Position numbers and translations under genes: made by a program. A DNA stretch of 26,100 bases from NCBI GenBank assembly GCA_026415275.1, contig JAOAHK010000001.1, positions 19,498 to 45,597 of the forward strand. The letters are read 5' to 3'. How positions within the stretch are numbered: position 1 is the stretch's first letter; every line of letters begins with the position of its first letter. Below the pieces are notes generated by a model. It was given only the letters and a program-made list of their open reading frames with translations, searched no databases and was not told the DNA's origin. The DNA comes from Anaerolineales bacterium (lineage in GTDB: Bacteria > Chloroflexota > Anaerolineae > Anaerolineales > UBA4823). This document shows positions 15,305-23,945 of this stretch, in pieces.

Positions 15305-18300
15305 ATGGGGCTTTCAGGCACATCGGTCGGTTGGTTGGGTTTACTTCTAGGCGTTATCATAGCGTTCCTAGCAGTATGGCTATGGAGATTTAGACGTAAG
15401 AACGCTGCAAGACCCACAACTACCTTTTCCCAGGTCCCCCTTACCTTAGACCTTGCAACGCATTCCGAAGCAGTTTTGCTGGTCTTGCGCGGGGGAAAAA
15501 TTGAATATCTCAATCGCGTTGCCAGAGAACTGTTTCGTTTGGGGCAAAGCCAGCCGAGCCTAGAAGGCTTAGCTCGGCGAGTGACGCCCTCCGATGCCTT
15601 TCTCAGCCTGTGCGCTGCAGAAGGGCGGGCGCGGTTTACAATTGACGGCCGCTTAATCGAGGGAATATCCTTTCGCATTCCTCACCCCTCGGGGTGGGCA
15701 ACTCTAGTTGCTCTACATCGTTCCCAACTTGTCTCCATGGAGGAACAGCCCCGTCTAGCTTCAGGCACTGCTCCGCAAGGGATAGCAGCCTTTGTTGAAG
15801 TGATTCAATCGCTGACCTCGGTTCAGGATTTATCGGCTACACTACTGACCATCCTCCAAAGCATTGGGCGCATGATCCCATTCGATACTTCGCTGATTGC
15901 GCTATGGGACGAAGAGCAACAAGCACTTGTTCCCTACTTTTGGAAGACCCGAGGCAACCAATTTGCCCTTGAGCAAGGAATGCCGATTTTTATCAAGGAT
16001 ACTTTGCAGAGGTCCCTGTTGCTGTTCAAACGAGAGGCAACCTTATGGAGTGGTTCGCAAGTTGCTGATCTGAAGGCATTCTTTCATCCAACCCAAGATG
16101 TGGAAGCTTTTCACACATTTTTAAGTGCTCCGCTCTGGGCAGGGAATGATTATCTAGGAGTGTTGATCCTAGCCTCGTTGATGGGGGAGGCTTATGCTGA
16201 AGATGACCTCGAAATTCTCAAATGGATTGCTGATGTTGCTGCTAACGCAGTGCGCAACGCAAAAATCCACGAACATCAGCAAAAGCGGCTGATTGAACTA
16301 ACCAGCCTGGTGCAGCTTTCCCAGGCGGTGAATGCTTTGAACGATCCCCAAGAGTTGTTTTCCCACTCAGTGGAGAGCTTTGCCCCACTGTTGGGAGTGC
16401 GCGTGCTGGGTTTTTTGCTTTATGATGAGAACCGCCATGTTTTAGAAGCCCAACCTCCCTTTTTGGGCATCCCGCCAAATGCTTTAGAGTTTGCCCGTTA
16501 TTCGATCCGACCTGGCAGTGAGGCTGAGCGATGGATACTTCGCCAAGAAGCATACTTATCAGAGGACGTCGCTCAGGATCAAGAGTTAGCTCTGCTAGAA
16601 TTCAACCATTTCGCCAAGGCGGTGGGCATTCGTTCGCTCGCCTTACAACCGTTGCACTTGGGAGGGCGCTTTTTAGGCTTTTTGCTGGCAGCCGATAAGA
16701 ACAACAGTGAGCCTTTTCAAGCGGATGATTTGCGCATCTTGTCACTTATGGCAGTTCAGACCGCCTCGCTGGTCGACAATGTCAACTTAATGCAACAAGC
16801 GCGTCGCCGGGCTCTTGTGGCAGAAACTCTCCGCCGCATTACAAACTTGACCAACTCCTCAGCATCGCTTGACGAGATTATTCAATACTCCGTCCTTGAC
16901 TTGGCGCGTTTGTTCGGATGCGATGTTTCAGCAGTCTTTTTGCTAAACGAATCCAAAGGGGAACTTTCTCTTCACCAATCTTCGACCTATGGGATTGATC
17001 CACAAATCGCCAGCTTAATGAAGCGCATCACGGTGGATGATCCCCGCTTTCATAATACAGTCACCGCTCAAAGATCGCCTTTGCTGAGCGGTAACAGCCT
17101 AGAAGACCCGACGGTTCTGTCCGTCTATCACGAGTGGGTAGGACCATTGCAGTTGGACTCAATCTTGACTGTACCTTTGGTCGTGCGCGATCAGAGTTTA
17201 GGCGAATGGATGTTTGGCAGCCATAAGCCTGACTATTTCAGTCAAGTGGACTTGCAAACAGTTTCCACCGCAGCGAGTCAATTGGCAAGCGCCATTGAGC
17301 GGGCAGAACTTTACGCGCAAACCGATGAAAGTTTACGCCGGCGGGTCAATCAACTAGTGGCTCTGACCCGCATTAGCCGCGAATTGAACAGCACGCAAGA
17401 CCTCGATTATTTGATTGAACGCGTTTACGATGAAGCAGTCAGCACAACTGGCGCCGATTGCGGCACCATTTTGCTTTTTGCTTTCGGCGAACCGATTCAC
17501 CTATATTCCGAACCACGGGTAATCTTCTATCTGGGAGAGACACCCCCACCACAGTTGCGTCCCGAAGAGCGGTGGGTGCTTCAAAATGGAGAGAGTTTTG
17601 TGGTGGGGGATTATCACAATTTGCAGGCCGATGCCTTGCCATTGAGCACCGGGAGTGGAGCGGCCATCACATCACAAGAACCACCTCACGCTGCAATCCG
17701 CTCAACCCTGATTGTGCCTATTGCCTATCAAGACCAAGTTGTGGGCTTGATTCACCTTCACTCGACTCAACCTTATGCGTTTGACCGAACCGCGCAAGAG
17801 ATTGCTGAATCGTTGGCGATTCAGGCTGCTATCGCCATCGGTAACGCGCAACGCTATCAAGACGAAGTCCGCCGCAGGGAGATGCTCACCCAACGCGTCG
17901 ATGCCCTAGCCAAGATTTTTGAGGTTTCGCAAACGATTCAGTTAGATTTGCCATTAGACAATGCCCTCGAAAATATAGCCTATGCTATCCGCTCGATTAC
18001 CCCATTTCAAGCAATTAAGATCTATGTATTAGACCCTGAAAGCACTCTCTTACATCCAATCGTGCAAATTGGCTTAAGTGGAACAGAACAAGAAATCTTT
18101 GCTCGAAGCCAGCCTCATTGGGCTGAGATACAAACACTGTTTGACGATAACTTTCGAATCGGAAAAGGCTATTTCATCCCACTGGAGAGTCAGGCAACAG
18201 ACTCTCAACCGTCTTCTTTCCCAACGCTAAAAGCGGCTGAGCAACGGGGGAACGATCAACCAACCTACTTTTCGTGGCGAGCGGGTGATCTTTTCCTGCT

Positions 18301-21300
18301 CCCCATTCATAACTCCAGTGGGCATGCCTTGGGGGTGATCCAAATGGATAAGCCCCGCGATCATCTCCGCCCTGACCGATCAATTTCTCCTTCTTTAGAT
18401 ATCCTCGCCATTCAGGCTGCCCTAGTTATTGAAAGTCACAGCCGAGTCAGCCAATTGCAAAAGAAGGTCGAAGAGCTGAGTGACGAATTGGAACAAGCTC
18501 GACAGGTAGGACTGGCTTTACGGTCACACTTGATGGAACAAGTGGAAGCCGAGTTAATGCAAGATAGCCAGGTCGAACGGTATCGCCTTTTGGGCAATCG
18601 CATTCACGCCTTGTTGCAGATTGGCGGCGAATTGATGGATTATACCGATCGCCGAGAATTGTTGCGCGCGGTAGGCAAGACTTTTCTCGAAAAGCTAGAT
18701 TATCAACACGTGCTCCTTGCCGAAGCCGGTTCGGGTGGCGTGCGCTTGCTCGAAGTGTTGGGCGAAATCGAGGAGGGGCTTGCTATTGAACCACTGCTCG
18801 GACAGCGCAATCCTATGCTCACTTGTCTCCGCAACCGTCAAGCTGAGCTGGTTGCTTCCCTTGCTGACGAAGCACGTTGGCAGGATTCGCCTCTGCTCCA
18901 TGCCCTAAAAGCTCAGGGGTTTGTCTGTCTATCCATTCTGCCCCAGAGTGCCCCAGAAGCAGTTATCTTAGCCATCTCACAAAAGCCGCTCTTGCCCTTC
19001 TTGAACGAAGACTTGCAAATGTTTGATCTCCTCTCCCGCCAAGTTGGGTTAGCCCTGCAGCATATCAGCCTTATGGAAGAGATCGAACATCGCTTTCAAG
19101 AGGTCAATTTCTTGTTGGACTTCAGCCGCCAATTGAGCAGCCTGGAGCCAACGCATATCGTTGCAACCTTGCTGCAATCGCTGCTGCACCAATTGCCCAT
19201 GGCAGAGGCAGGGATGGTCGCCATCTGGGATGCACGTCAGGAATTGTTGGTGCCTCAAGCCGTGATAGGCTATTCCGACAACGACGCCATTCGCAGCATC
19301 ACTTATGCACCAGGAGCTTCGCTGATCGGAAAGGTGTTCAGCAAAGGAGAACCGGTGCTAATCAAGGATTTGGATTTTGCCCAACATTATCAATTGACAG
19401 TCAATGACCTAACTGCTTACCGCAAAGGCACCAATGGACGCTTACCGATCTCCTGTCTAGTGATGCCCTTGAAAGGTTCGGCGCAAATGGAGCCAATCGG
19501 GGTTTTGGTGTTGGATAACTTTCGCTTTCCCTCCGCCTTCAGCCGTGAGGATATGGCTTTAGCCGCTTCCTTGTGTCAGCAAGCTGCGTTGCATTTGGAA
19601 AACTCCCGTTTATTCCAAGCCTCGACACAACGCGCAACCCAGCTTCAAGCTTTGACCGATGTCTCGGCCTTGATCACGGCAAAGTTAGAACCCCAAGAGT
19701 TGGTTGCTTCGCTATTAGATGAATTAGCAGCCATAGTGACGTACGATACCGGCACTTTATGGCTGCGGGAGGGGGAAAATATGGTTGTGGTATCGGAGCG
19801 CGGGTTTGCCGATCAGGAACAACGGGTCGGTTTGTCGGTTGCCATTGAGGACAGTCGTCTGTTAGCGGAGATGATCCGCACGGCGCAACCGATCGTGGTG
19901 CCAAACACGCTGTTAGACCCGCGCTTCCCTAAATTTGGCGAACAAATCCCTAGTTCTTGGCTGGGGTTGCCCTTGACAGTAGGCGGCAAAGTTTTGGGGG
20001 TGATTGCATTGGAGCGGCAAGAGATTGGCTTTTTTAGCCAAGAAACGGTACAGATTGCCACCACCTTTGCCTCACAGGCAGCCGTCTCTTTAGAGAACGC
20101 TCGCCTCTATCAAGAAAGTCTCGCCCGAGCAGCCGAATTGAGCGAACGCACTCAGCGGCTGGCTATGCTCAACCGTCTCTCTCAGCAATTCAGCCAGACA
20201 CTTGACCCACTTCAGATTATCAATTTGACCGTTTCTGAAGTGCTGCAAATCACTTCGGCGAGCGGAGTCATGGCAGTCTTATTTGATCCTTCAGGTTTGC
20301 CTGAGATCGTTATCGAACAACCCTCTCAGGATAGTAAATATCCCTTACGTATTGCTTCTGTGCCCCTGTTCGAGCGGTTACGAGAAAGCTTCGGTTTGTT
20401 CTTCAGCGAGGATGTTGCGCAGGAGGAGGAGCTAGATGCCTTACGGGAGGTATTCGTCCAACGCCAGATCCGTTCCTTTTTAGCTTTGCCTCTAGCCACT
20501 GCAGAAACGCTTCACGGTGTGATTGGCATCTATTCCCAATCTGCCGTGCGCTTTGCCCCCGAGAAAGTAGAGTTAGCGCGCACAGTGATCAATCAGGCGG
20601 CCGTTGCTTTGCAGAATGCCCGTCTCTATGCCGAGACGCGCAGCCTCACGGAAGACCTTGAAAAGCGTGTACAAGAACGCACGCTGCAGTTGGCATCCGA
20701 GCATCAACGCACGCAGATTCTTCTGCGCATTGCTACGGAGTTGACCGCTAGCCTCGATTTGGAGCATGTCCTCAATCAAGTGTTGCCAGTTCTGAATGAG
20801 TTGGTAGGCGCGGAACAGGTAGCGGTTATGGTTCTGCGTTCCGAATCGCGCAAACTCTACCATCTCGCTTCTCTAGGCTATGCTCCTGCTCCTCCCTTGG
20901 GTGGGAAGCCATCTCCCTTTAGTGTCGATGAAAGTTTAGCTGGCTGGGTGATTCGGCACCGTCAGCCAGCCTTGATAGCAGATGTGCGCCAGGACCCCCG
21001 TTGGATCCAATTACCCGATCAGTCGTGCGAACATCGCAGTGCAATTGCTGTACCCATGATGGTTGGTGAGGAAGCCCTGGGGGCATTGCTTTTCTTTCAC
21101 CGCCAGCCAGATCACTTTACGGCTGAGCAGTTAGATTTGATTATGGCGGCTGCAAATCAGATGGCGATTGCGGTCAACAATACCGAACTTTACCGCCTGA
21201 TCCGCGATCAAGCCGAAGACCTCGGTGTGATGCTGCGCAATCAACAGATCGAAACCAGCCGCACCAAAGCTATCCTTGAAGCAGTTGCCGATGGCGTCTT

Positions 21301-22372
21301 GGTAACCGATGCTGGTGGAAAGATCACCTTGTTCAATGCTTCAGCAGAACGCATCCTCAACCTCTCGCGCAGAGAAGTGATTGGCAAGAATCTCGATCAG
21401 TTTAGTGGTTTGTTTGGTCGGGCAGCAGCTATGTGGACCCAGACCATTCAAACTTGGATGCGCCAACCCGGTTCGTATTCTCCGCAAGATGTCTATTCGG
21501 AACAAATCGAATTGGACAACGGTCGAGTGGTCGCCGTTAATCTTGCCCCGGTCTTGTTGCGCAACGATTTTCTGGGGACAGTTTCCGTGTTCCGCGATAT
21601 CACCCATCAAGTGGAAGTGGATCGCCTGAAATCCGAATTTGTGGCGACCGTGAGCCATGAGTTGCGTACCCCGATGACCTCGATCAAGGGATATGTAGAG
21701 ATTTTATTGATGGGCGCAGCGGGGGCATTAAGTGAGCAGCAAACCCGCTTTTTGGAGATCATCCGCAGCAATACCGAACGGCTGGCAGCTTTGGTCAACG
21801 ATCTACTGGACATCTCTCGCATCGAAGCTGGCAAAGCGGGGCTAAGTTTGCAGCCACTGAATTTGGTGGATTTGGCTAAACAGTCGCTTGCCACAATTCA
21901 AGATCGAGCAGTGCGCGAAAATAAACCGATGCAGTTCGAACTCTACACAAACGGGCGTATCCCCCTCGTTCAAGGCGATGCGGAACGGGTGACTCAAATC
22001 CTGGATAATTTGCTCGAAAATGCTTACCTATATTCCGATAGCGGAAAAGTCGTTCAAGTGCGCATTTGCCCGCAAGATAGCGAGGTACAAGTGGACGTAA
22101 TCGATCAGGGAGTGGGCATCCCGCCAGCCTTACAAGAAAGGATTTTTGAACGCTTCTTCCGCGGCGAAAATCCGCATGTTTTGGCAACCTATGGCACAGG
22201 ACTGGGGTTATCCATCGTAAAGAAATTGGTCGAGATGCACGGCGGTAAGATTTGGGTGCAGAGCCAAGGCGTTGAAGGAGAAGGGAGTACGTTTTCTTTT
22301 ACTTTGCCACTGGCTCCTACTGAATCGCTAGCGGCTGAAATCGATGGAGAAAGGTCATGGCAAGAATCTTAA
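15305..22372 (+). CDS. Giant multi-GAF hybrid-sensor histidine kinase (2355 aa)
   Basis: A single N-terminal membrane helix (about 9-29, followed by RFRRK) anchors a cytoplasmic chain. A PAS-like segment (about 50-125) is followed by about ten GAF domains. Each ends in a helix with a related signature (NAKIHEH, DNVNLM, ERAELYAQ, NAQRYQD, ESHSRV, QHISLM, ENSRLFQ, ENARLYQ, QNARLYAE, NNTELYR) near residues 318, 491, 665, 846, 1043, 1252, 1432, 1597, 1770 and 1958. Coiled coils lie near 1045-1090 and 1780-1800. Next come a PAS domain (about 1990-2100), a HisKA domain with H2118 in VSHELRTPM, and an ATPase domain with NLLENA (about 2235), DQGVGIP and GTGLGLS. All kinase motifs are intact, so it should autophosphorylate. 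There is no attached receiver; the flanking receivers at 14401 and 22357 are the likely partners. Its last 16 bases overlap the CheY-like gene. Confidence 0.96.
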   Translation: MGLSGTSVGWLGLLLGVIIAFLAVWLWRFRRKNAARPTTTFSQVPLTLDLATHSEAVLLVLRGGKIEYLNRVARELFRLGQSQPSLEGLARRVTPSDAFLSLCAAEGRARFTIDGRLIEGISFRIPHPSGWATLVALHRSQLVSMEEQPRLASGTAPQGIAAFVEVIQSLTSVQDLSATLLTILQSIGRMIPFDTSLIALWDEEQQALVPYFWKTRGNQFALEQGMPIFIKDTLQRSLLLFKREATLWSGSQVADLKAFFHPTQDVEAFHTFLSAPLWAGNDYLGVLILASLMGEAYAEDDLEILKWIADVAANAVRNAKIHEHQQKRLIELTSLVQLSQAVNALNDPQELFSHSVESFAPLLGVRVLGFLLYDENRHVLEAQPPFLGIPPNALEFARYSIRPGSEAERWILRQEAYLSEDVAQDQELALLEFNHFAKAVGIRSLALQPLHLGGRFLGFLLAADKNNSEPFQADDLRILSLMAVQTASLVDNVNLMQQARRRALVAETLRRITNLTNSSASLDEIIQYSVLDLARLFGCDVSAVFLLNESKGELSLHQSSTYGIDPQIASLMKRITVDDPRFHNTVTAQRSPLLSGNSLEDPTVLSVYHEWVGPLQLDSILTVPLVVRDQSLGEWMFGSHKPDYFSQVDLQTVSTAASQLASAIERAELYAQTDESLRRRVNQLVALTRISRELNSTQDLDYLIERVYDEAVSTTGADCGTILLFAFGEPIHLYSEPRVIFYLGETPPPQLRPEERWVLQNGESFVVGDYHNLQADALPLSTGSGAAITSQEPPHAAIRSTLIVPIAYQDQVVGLIHLHSTQPYAFDRTAQEIAESLAIQAAIAIGNAQRYQDEVRRREMLTQRVDALAKIFEVSQTIQLDLPLDNALENIAYAIRSITPFQAIKIYVLDPESTLLHPIVQIGLSGTEQEIFARSQPHWAEIQTLFDDNFRIGKGYFIPLESQATDSQPSSFPTLKAAEQRGNDQPTYFSWRAGDLFLLPIHNSSGHALGVIQMDKPRDHLRPDRSISPSLDILAIQAALVIESHSRVSQLQKKVEELSDELEQARQVGLALRSHLMEQVEAELMQDSQVERYRLLGNRIHALLQIGGELMDYTDRRELLRAVGKTFLEKLDYQHVLLAEAGSGGVRLLEVLGEIEEGLAIEPLLGQRNPMLTCLRNRQAELVASLADEARWQDSPLLHALKAQGFVCLSILPQSAPEAVILAISQKPLLPFLNEDLQMFDLLSRQVGLALQHISLMEEIEHRFQEVNFLLDFSRQLSSLEPTHIVATLLQSLLHQLPMAEAGMVAIWDARQELLVPQAVIGYSDNDAIRSITYAPGASLIGKVFSKGEPVLIKDLDFAQHYQLTVNDLTAYRKGTNGRLPISCLVMPLKGSAQMEPIGVLVLDNFRFPSAFSREDMALAASLCQQAALHLENSRLFQASTQRATQLQALTDVSALITAKLEPQELVASLLDELAAIVTYDTGTLWLREGENMVVVSERGFADQEQRVGLSVAIEDSRLLAEMIRTAQPIVVPNTLLDPRFPKFGEQIPSSWLGLPLTVGGKVLGVIALERQEIGFFSQETVQIATTFASQAAVSLENARLYQESLARAAELSERTQRLAMLNRLSQQFSQTLDPLQIINLTVSEVLQITSASGVMAVLFDPSGLPEIVIEQPSQDSKYPLRIASVPLFERLRESFGLFFSEDVAQEEELDALREVFVQRQIRSFLALPLATAETLHGVIGIYSQSAVRFAPEKVELARTVINQAAVALQNARLYAETRSLTEDLEKRVQERTLQLASEHQRTQILLRIATELTASLDLEHVLNQVLPVLNELVGAEQVAVMVLRSESRKLYHLASLGYAPAPPLGGKPSPFSVDESLAGWVIRHRQPALIADVRQDPRWIQLPDQSCEHRSAIAVPMMVGEEALGALLFFHRQPDHFTAEQLDLIMAAANQMAIAVNNTELYRLIRDQAEDLGVMLRNQQIETSRTKAILEAVADGVLVTDAGGKITLFNASAERILNLSRREVIGKNLDQFSGLFGRAAAMWTQTIQTWMRQPGSYSPQDVYSEQIELDNGRVVAVNLAPVLLRNDFLGTVSVFRDITHQVEVDRLKSEFVATVSHELRTPMTSIKGYVEILLMGAAGALSEQQTRFLEIIRSNTERLAALVNDLLDISRIEAGKAGLSLQPLNLVDLAKQSLATIQDRAVRENKPMQFELYTNGRIPLVQGDAERVTQILDNLLENAYLYSDSGKVVQVRICPQDSEVQVDVIDQGVGIPPALQERIFERFFRGENPHVLATYGTGLGLSIVKKLVEMHGGKIWVQSQGVEGEGSTFSFTLPLAPTESLAAEIDGERSWQES

Positions 22373-22725
22373 TTGCAGAAGACGAACGAGATATTCGCGA
22401 CCTAATTGCCTTCACCCTTCAGTTTGCGGGACACGAGGTGATCACCACTAGCAACGGCGAAGAAGCCCTTCAGGCGGTGCGCACCCACAAGCCCCAATTG
22501 GTGCTCTTGGATGTGCGCATGCCGCGCATGACCGGCTACGAGGTGTGCAAAGAGATCAAAGCCGATCCGCTAACGAAAGCGATTCCGGTGATCTTCCTCT
22601 CTGCCAAGGGGCAAGAGTCGGAAATCCGCAGCGGTTTAGAGGCAGGGGCAGAGCAATATCTGCTCAAGCCTTTTTCCCCCGATCAGCTCATCGAACAGGT
22701 AAATAAGGTCTTATCCGGTCGTTGA
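22357..22725 (+). CDS. Single-domain CheY-like response regulator
   Basis: A 122-aa receiver with nothing attached. Key residues are present: E8/D9 in the acidic pocket, D52 in LLDVRMPRMTG as phospho-acceptor, S in VIFLSAK, and K in LLKPFSP. The start overlaps the kinase gene by 16 bases, with the ribosome site (GGAGAAAGG) inside the kinase coding region. This ties its production to the kinase and makes it the kinase's most likely partner. With no output domain it probably works by protein contact or as a phosphate shuttle, perhaps toward the receiver-GGDEF protein upstream of the kinase. The second hydrolase gene follows after a single base. Confidence 0.95.
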   Translation: MARILIAEDERDIRDLIAFTLQFAGHEVITTSNGEEALQAVRTHKPQLVLLDVRMPRMTGYEVCKEIKADPLTKAIPVIFLSAKGQESEIRSGLEAGAEQYLLKPFSPDQLIEQVNKVLSGR

Positions 22726-22726
22726 G

Positions 22727-23518
22727 ATGAGCGTTGTCATCCTGCGCAATCAAGTGGTGCATTACGAGGTGCTAGGACGGGGCAAGCCCGTGCTGTTTCT
22801 GCACGGCTGGGTTGGTTCTTGGCGTTACTGGGTGCCAGCCATGCAAACTGCTTCCATGGCTTTCCGCACCTACGCCTTAGACCTGTGGGGGTTTGGAGAT
22901 ACCGCCAAAATTGCTGCCAATTATTCGGTGAAGGCTCAGGTTGAACTGGTGCAGGAATTTCTAAATGCCATGGGGGTCGGAAGAGTAGCTTTTGTCGGGC
23001 ATGGCTTAGGTGCTTGGGTGGCGTTGCAGTTTGCCCGTCAAGCCCCTCAACAAGTGGATCGCTTGCTCTTAATCGGACTGCCTTGGAAACCAACGAATAT
23101 CAATGGGCGGCTTGGCTCAGCCAGTGTTGTTGATTTGGCTGCTTGGCTGCTGGATGGGGATGATGCAGCCAGCCAAGCAACCCGCCTCGAAGCGCGCAAA
23201 GCCGACTTGCAAGCGATCCGCACTTCGGTAGAAGAGTTGCGGTCCATTTCTTTAGACCAAACCCTTTTTCTGATCCGAATGCCTTATCTCTTAGTCTACG
23301 GTTTCAATGATCCTTTGGTGGTTTTACCCGAGGGAGATGAGCTGGCGCATTTGCCTGAGAATGCGCATTGGATAATTTTAGAAGCCAGTGCGCACTTTCC
23401 AATGTTGGAGGAGAACGCAAAGTTCAACCGCCTCCTGATGGATTTCCTCAATCTCAATTCAGGGGAAAGTCCGCGCGAATTGCAACTTAAAGAAGAGTGG
23501 AAGCGGCGAGTTAGGTAA
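22727..23518 (+). CDS. Alpha/beta hydrolase-fold protein lacking the nucleophile serine (probable pseudo-enzyme)
   Basis: A 263-aa paralogue of the hydrolase at 11550-12350: shared HYEVLGRGKPV, LHGWVGSW and FRTYALDLWGFG, nearly without gaps in the first 100 residues. The nucleophile elbow reads GHGLGA, so Gly93 sits exactly where the paralogue has Ser93. The candidate acid (YGFNDP) and base (SAHFPML) remain. Without a Ser, Asp or Cys nucleophile, ordinary hydrolase chemistry should be lost; a binding or regulatory role is likely, as in other alpha/beta-fold receptors. A sequence error is possible but a single Ser to Gly change in an otherwise intact frame is more simply real. It starts one base after the receiver stop (TGAGATG), so it is coupled to the kinase/receiver block. 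Confidence 0.88.
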   Translation: MSVVILRNQVVHYEVLGRGKPVLFLHGWVGSWRYWVPAMQTASMAFRTYALDLWGFGDTAKIAANYSVKAQVELVQEFLNAMGVGRVAFVGHGLGAWVALQFARQAPQQVDRLLLIGLPWKPTNINGRLGSASVVDLAAWLLDGDDAASQATRLEARKADLQAIRTSVEELRSISLDQTLFLIRMPYLLVYGFNDPLVVLPEGDELAHLPENAHWIILEASAHFPMLEENAKFNRLLMDFLNLNSGESPRELQLKEEWKRRVR

Positions 23519-23758
23519 TCCCTAAACCGACGAGGCAATAACGGCGGGACAGGGAGAGCAGCGCCTTCTTGAATCACCCCAAACCATAGGTCGAGTAGCA
23601 GAACGTCGTGAATCGCACCGATACTTTCGGAGCAGAGAAGCATTCCCTCTTCTCCCTGAGGGAGATGGGTTGGATAAGGGAAGTGAAATCGTCTCCCTAA
23701 AATTTTAGCGTTTCAGGAAAAGCTCGGATCTTTGGTTGTTTTTCCCCTAATGGTGAGG
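23519..23758. other. Intergenic stretch between convergent operons
   Basis: No gene is supported here. A plus-strand frame from 23732 and a minus-strand frame ending at 23643 have no family resemblance and cross real genes. The stretch holds one degenerate copy of the REP-like repeat (listed separately). No clear terminator with a T-run was found for the plus-strand cluster. Confidence 0.5.
23645..23680. repeat. Degenerate REP-like palindromic repeat
   Basis: CCCTCTTCTCCCTGAGGGAG at its core contains the perfect palindrome TCTCCCT-G-AGGGAGA, followed by TGGGTTGGATAAGGG. It resembles the CCCTCTCCC...GGGAGAGGG...GGTGAGGG unit that is tandemly repeated inside metH, here in its more usual intergenic position. 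Confidence 0.55.
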
Positions 23759-23784
23759 GAGCGCAGACAAGAATGCCTGCGCTC
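23759..23784. repeat. Perfect 8-bp inverted repeat (possible 3' hairpin of the minus-strand operon)
   Basis: GAGCGCAG (23759-23766) and CTGCGCTC (23777-23784) flank a 10-base loop. On the minus strand it begins 17 bases after the stop of the 47-aa peptide gene, which suits a transcript end. No T-run follows, so it is not a standard intrinsic terminator. It may also be a dispersed palindromic repeat. Confidence 0.55.
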
Positions 23785-23801
23785 TGTTCGAAAGGAAGTG
23801 C

Positions 23802-23945
23802 TCAGGGAGTATCGAACTCGTCTTCAAAATCCGGCAACCCAGCCGGCGAGCCCGCCTGAGATTCTAATTCGATTTCGAGGACAATTTGTGGAGCTTGATA
23901 AGGTTTGGGTTCTTCCACCGCTTGTGAGGATAGCTCTAGACTCAT
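23802..23945 (-). CDS. 47-aa acidic peptide, translationally coupled to the surface protein; possible precursor peptide
   Basis: A small gene starting MSLELSSQ and ending EDEFDTP. The start codon overlaps the stop of the upstream surface-protein gene as ATGA, and AGGAG stands 7 bases before it, so both operon position and ribosome site support translation. The peptide has two parts. A leader-like half contains PYQAPQIVLEIELE, with a YxxPxI motif resembling the YxxP motif in lasso-peptide leaders, then QAGSPAG. The second half is short and acidic (LPDFEDEFDTP). There is no signal peptide, membrane helix or Cys. It could be a RiPP-like precursor or a small partner of the surface protein; no modifying enzyme lies in the window on its left, and the right side is outside it. 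I recognise no named family. Confidence 0.65.
   Translation of the reverse strand: MSLELSSQAVEEPKPYQAPQIVLEIELESQAGSPAGLPDFEDEFDTP

Noticed and set aside
23296..23643. Minus-strand 115-aa frame overlapping the second hydrolase gene
   Set aside because: Most of it is antisense to a clear hydrolase-fold gene; the rest covers a palindromic repeat region with no supporting ribosome site.
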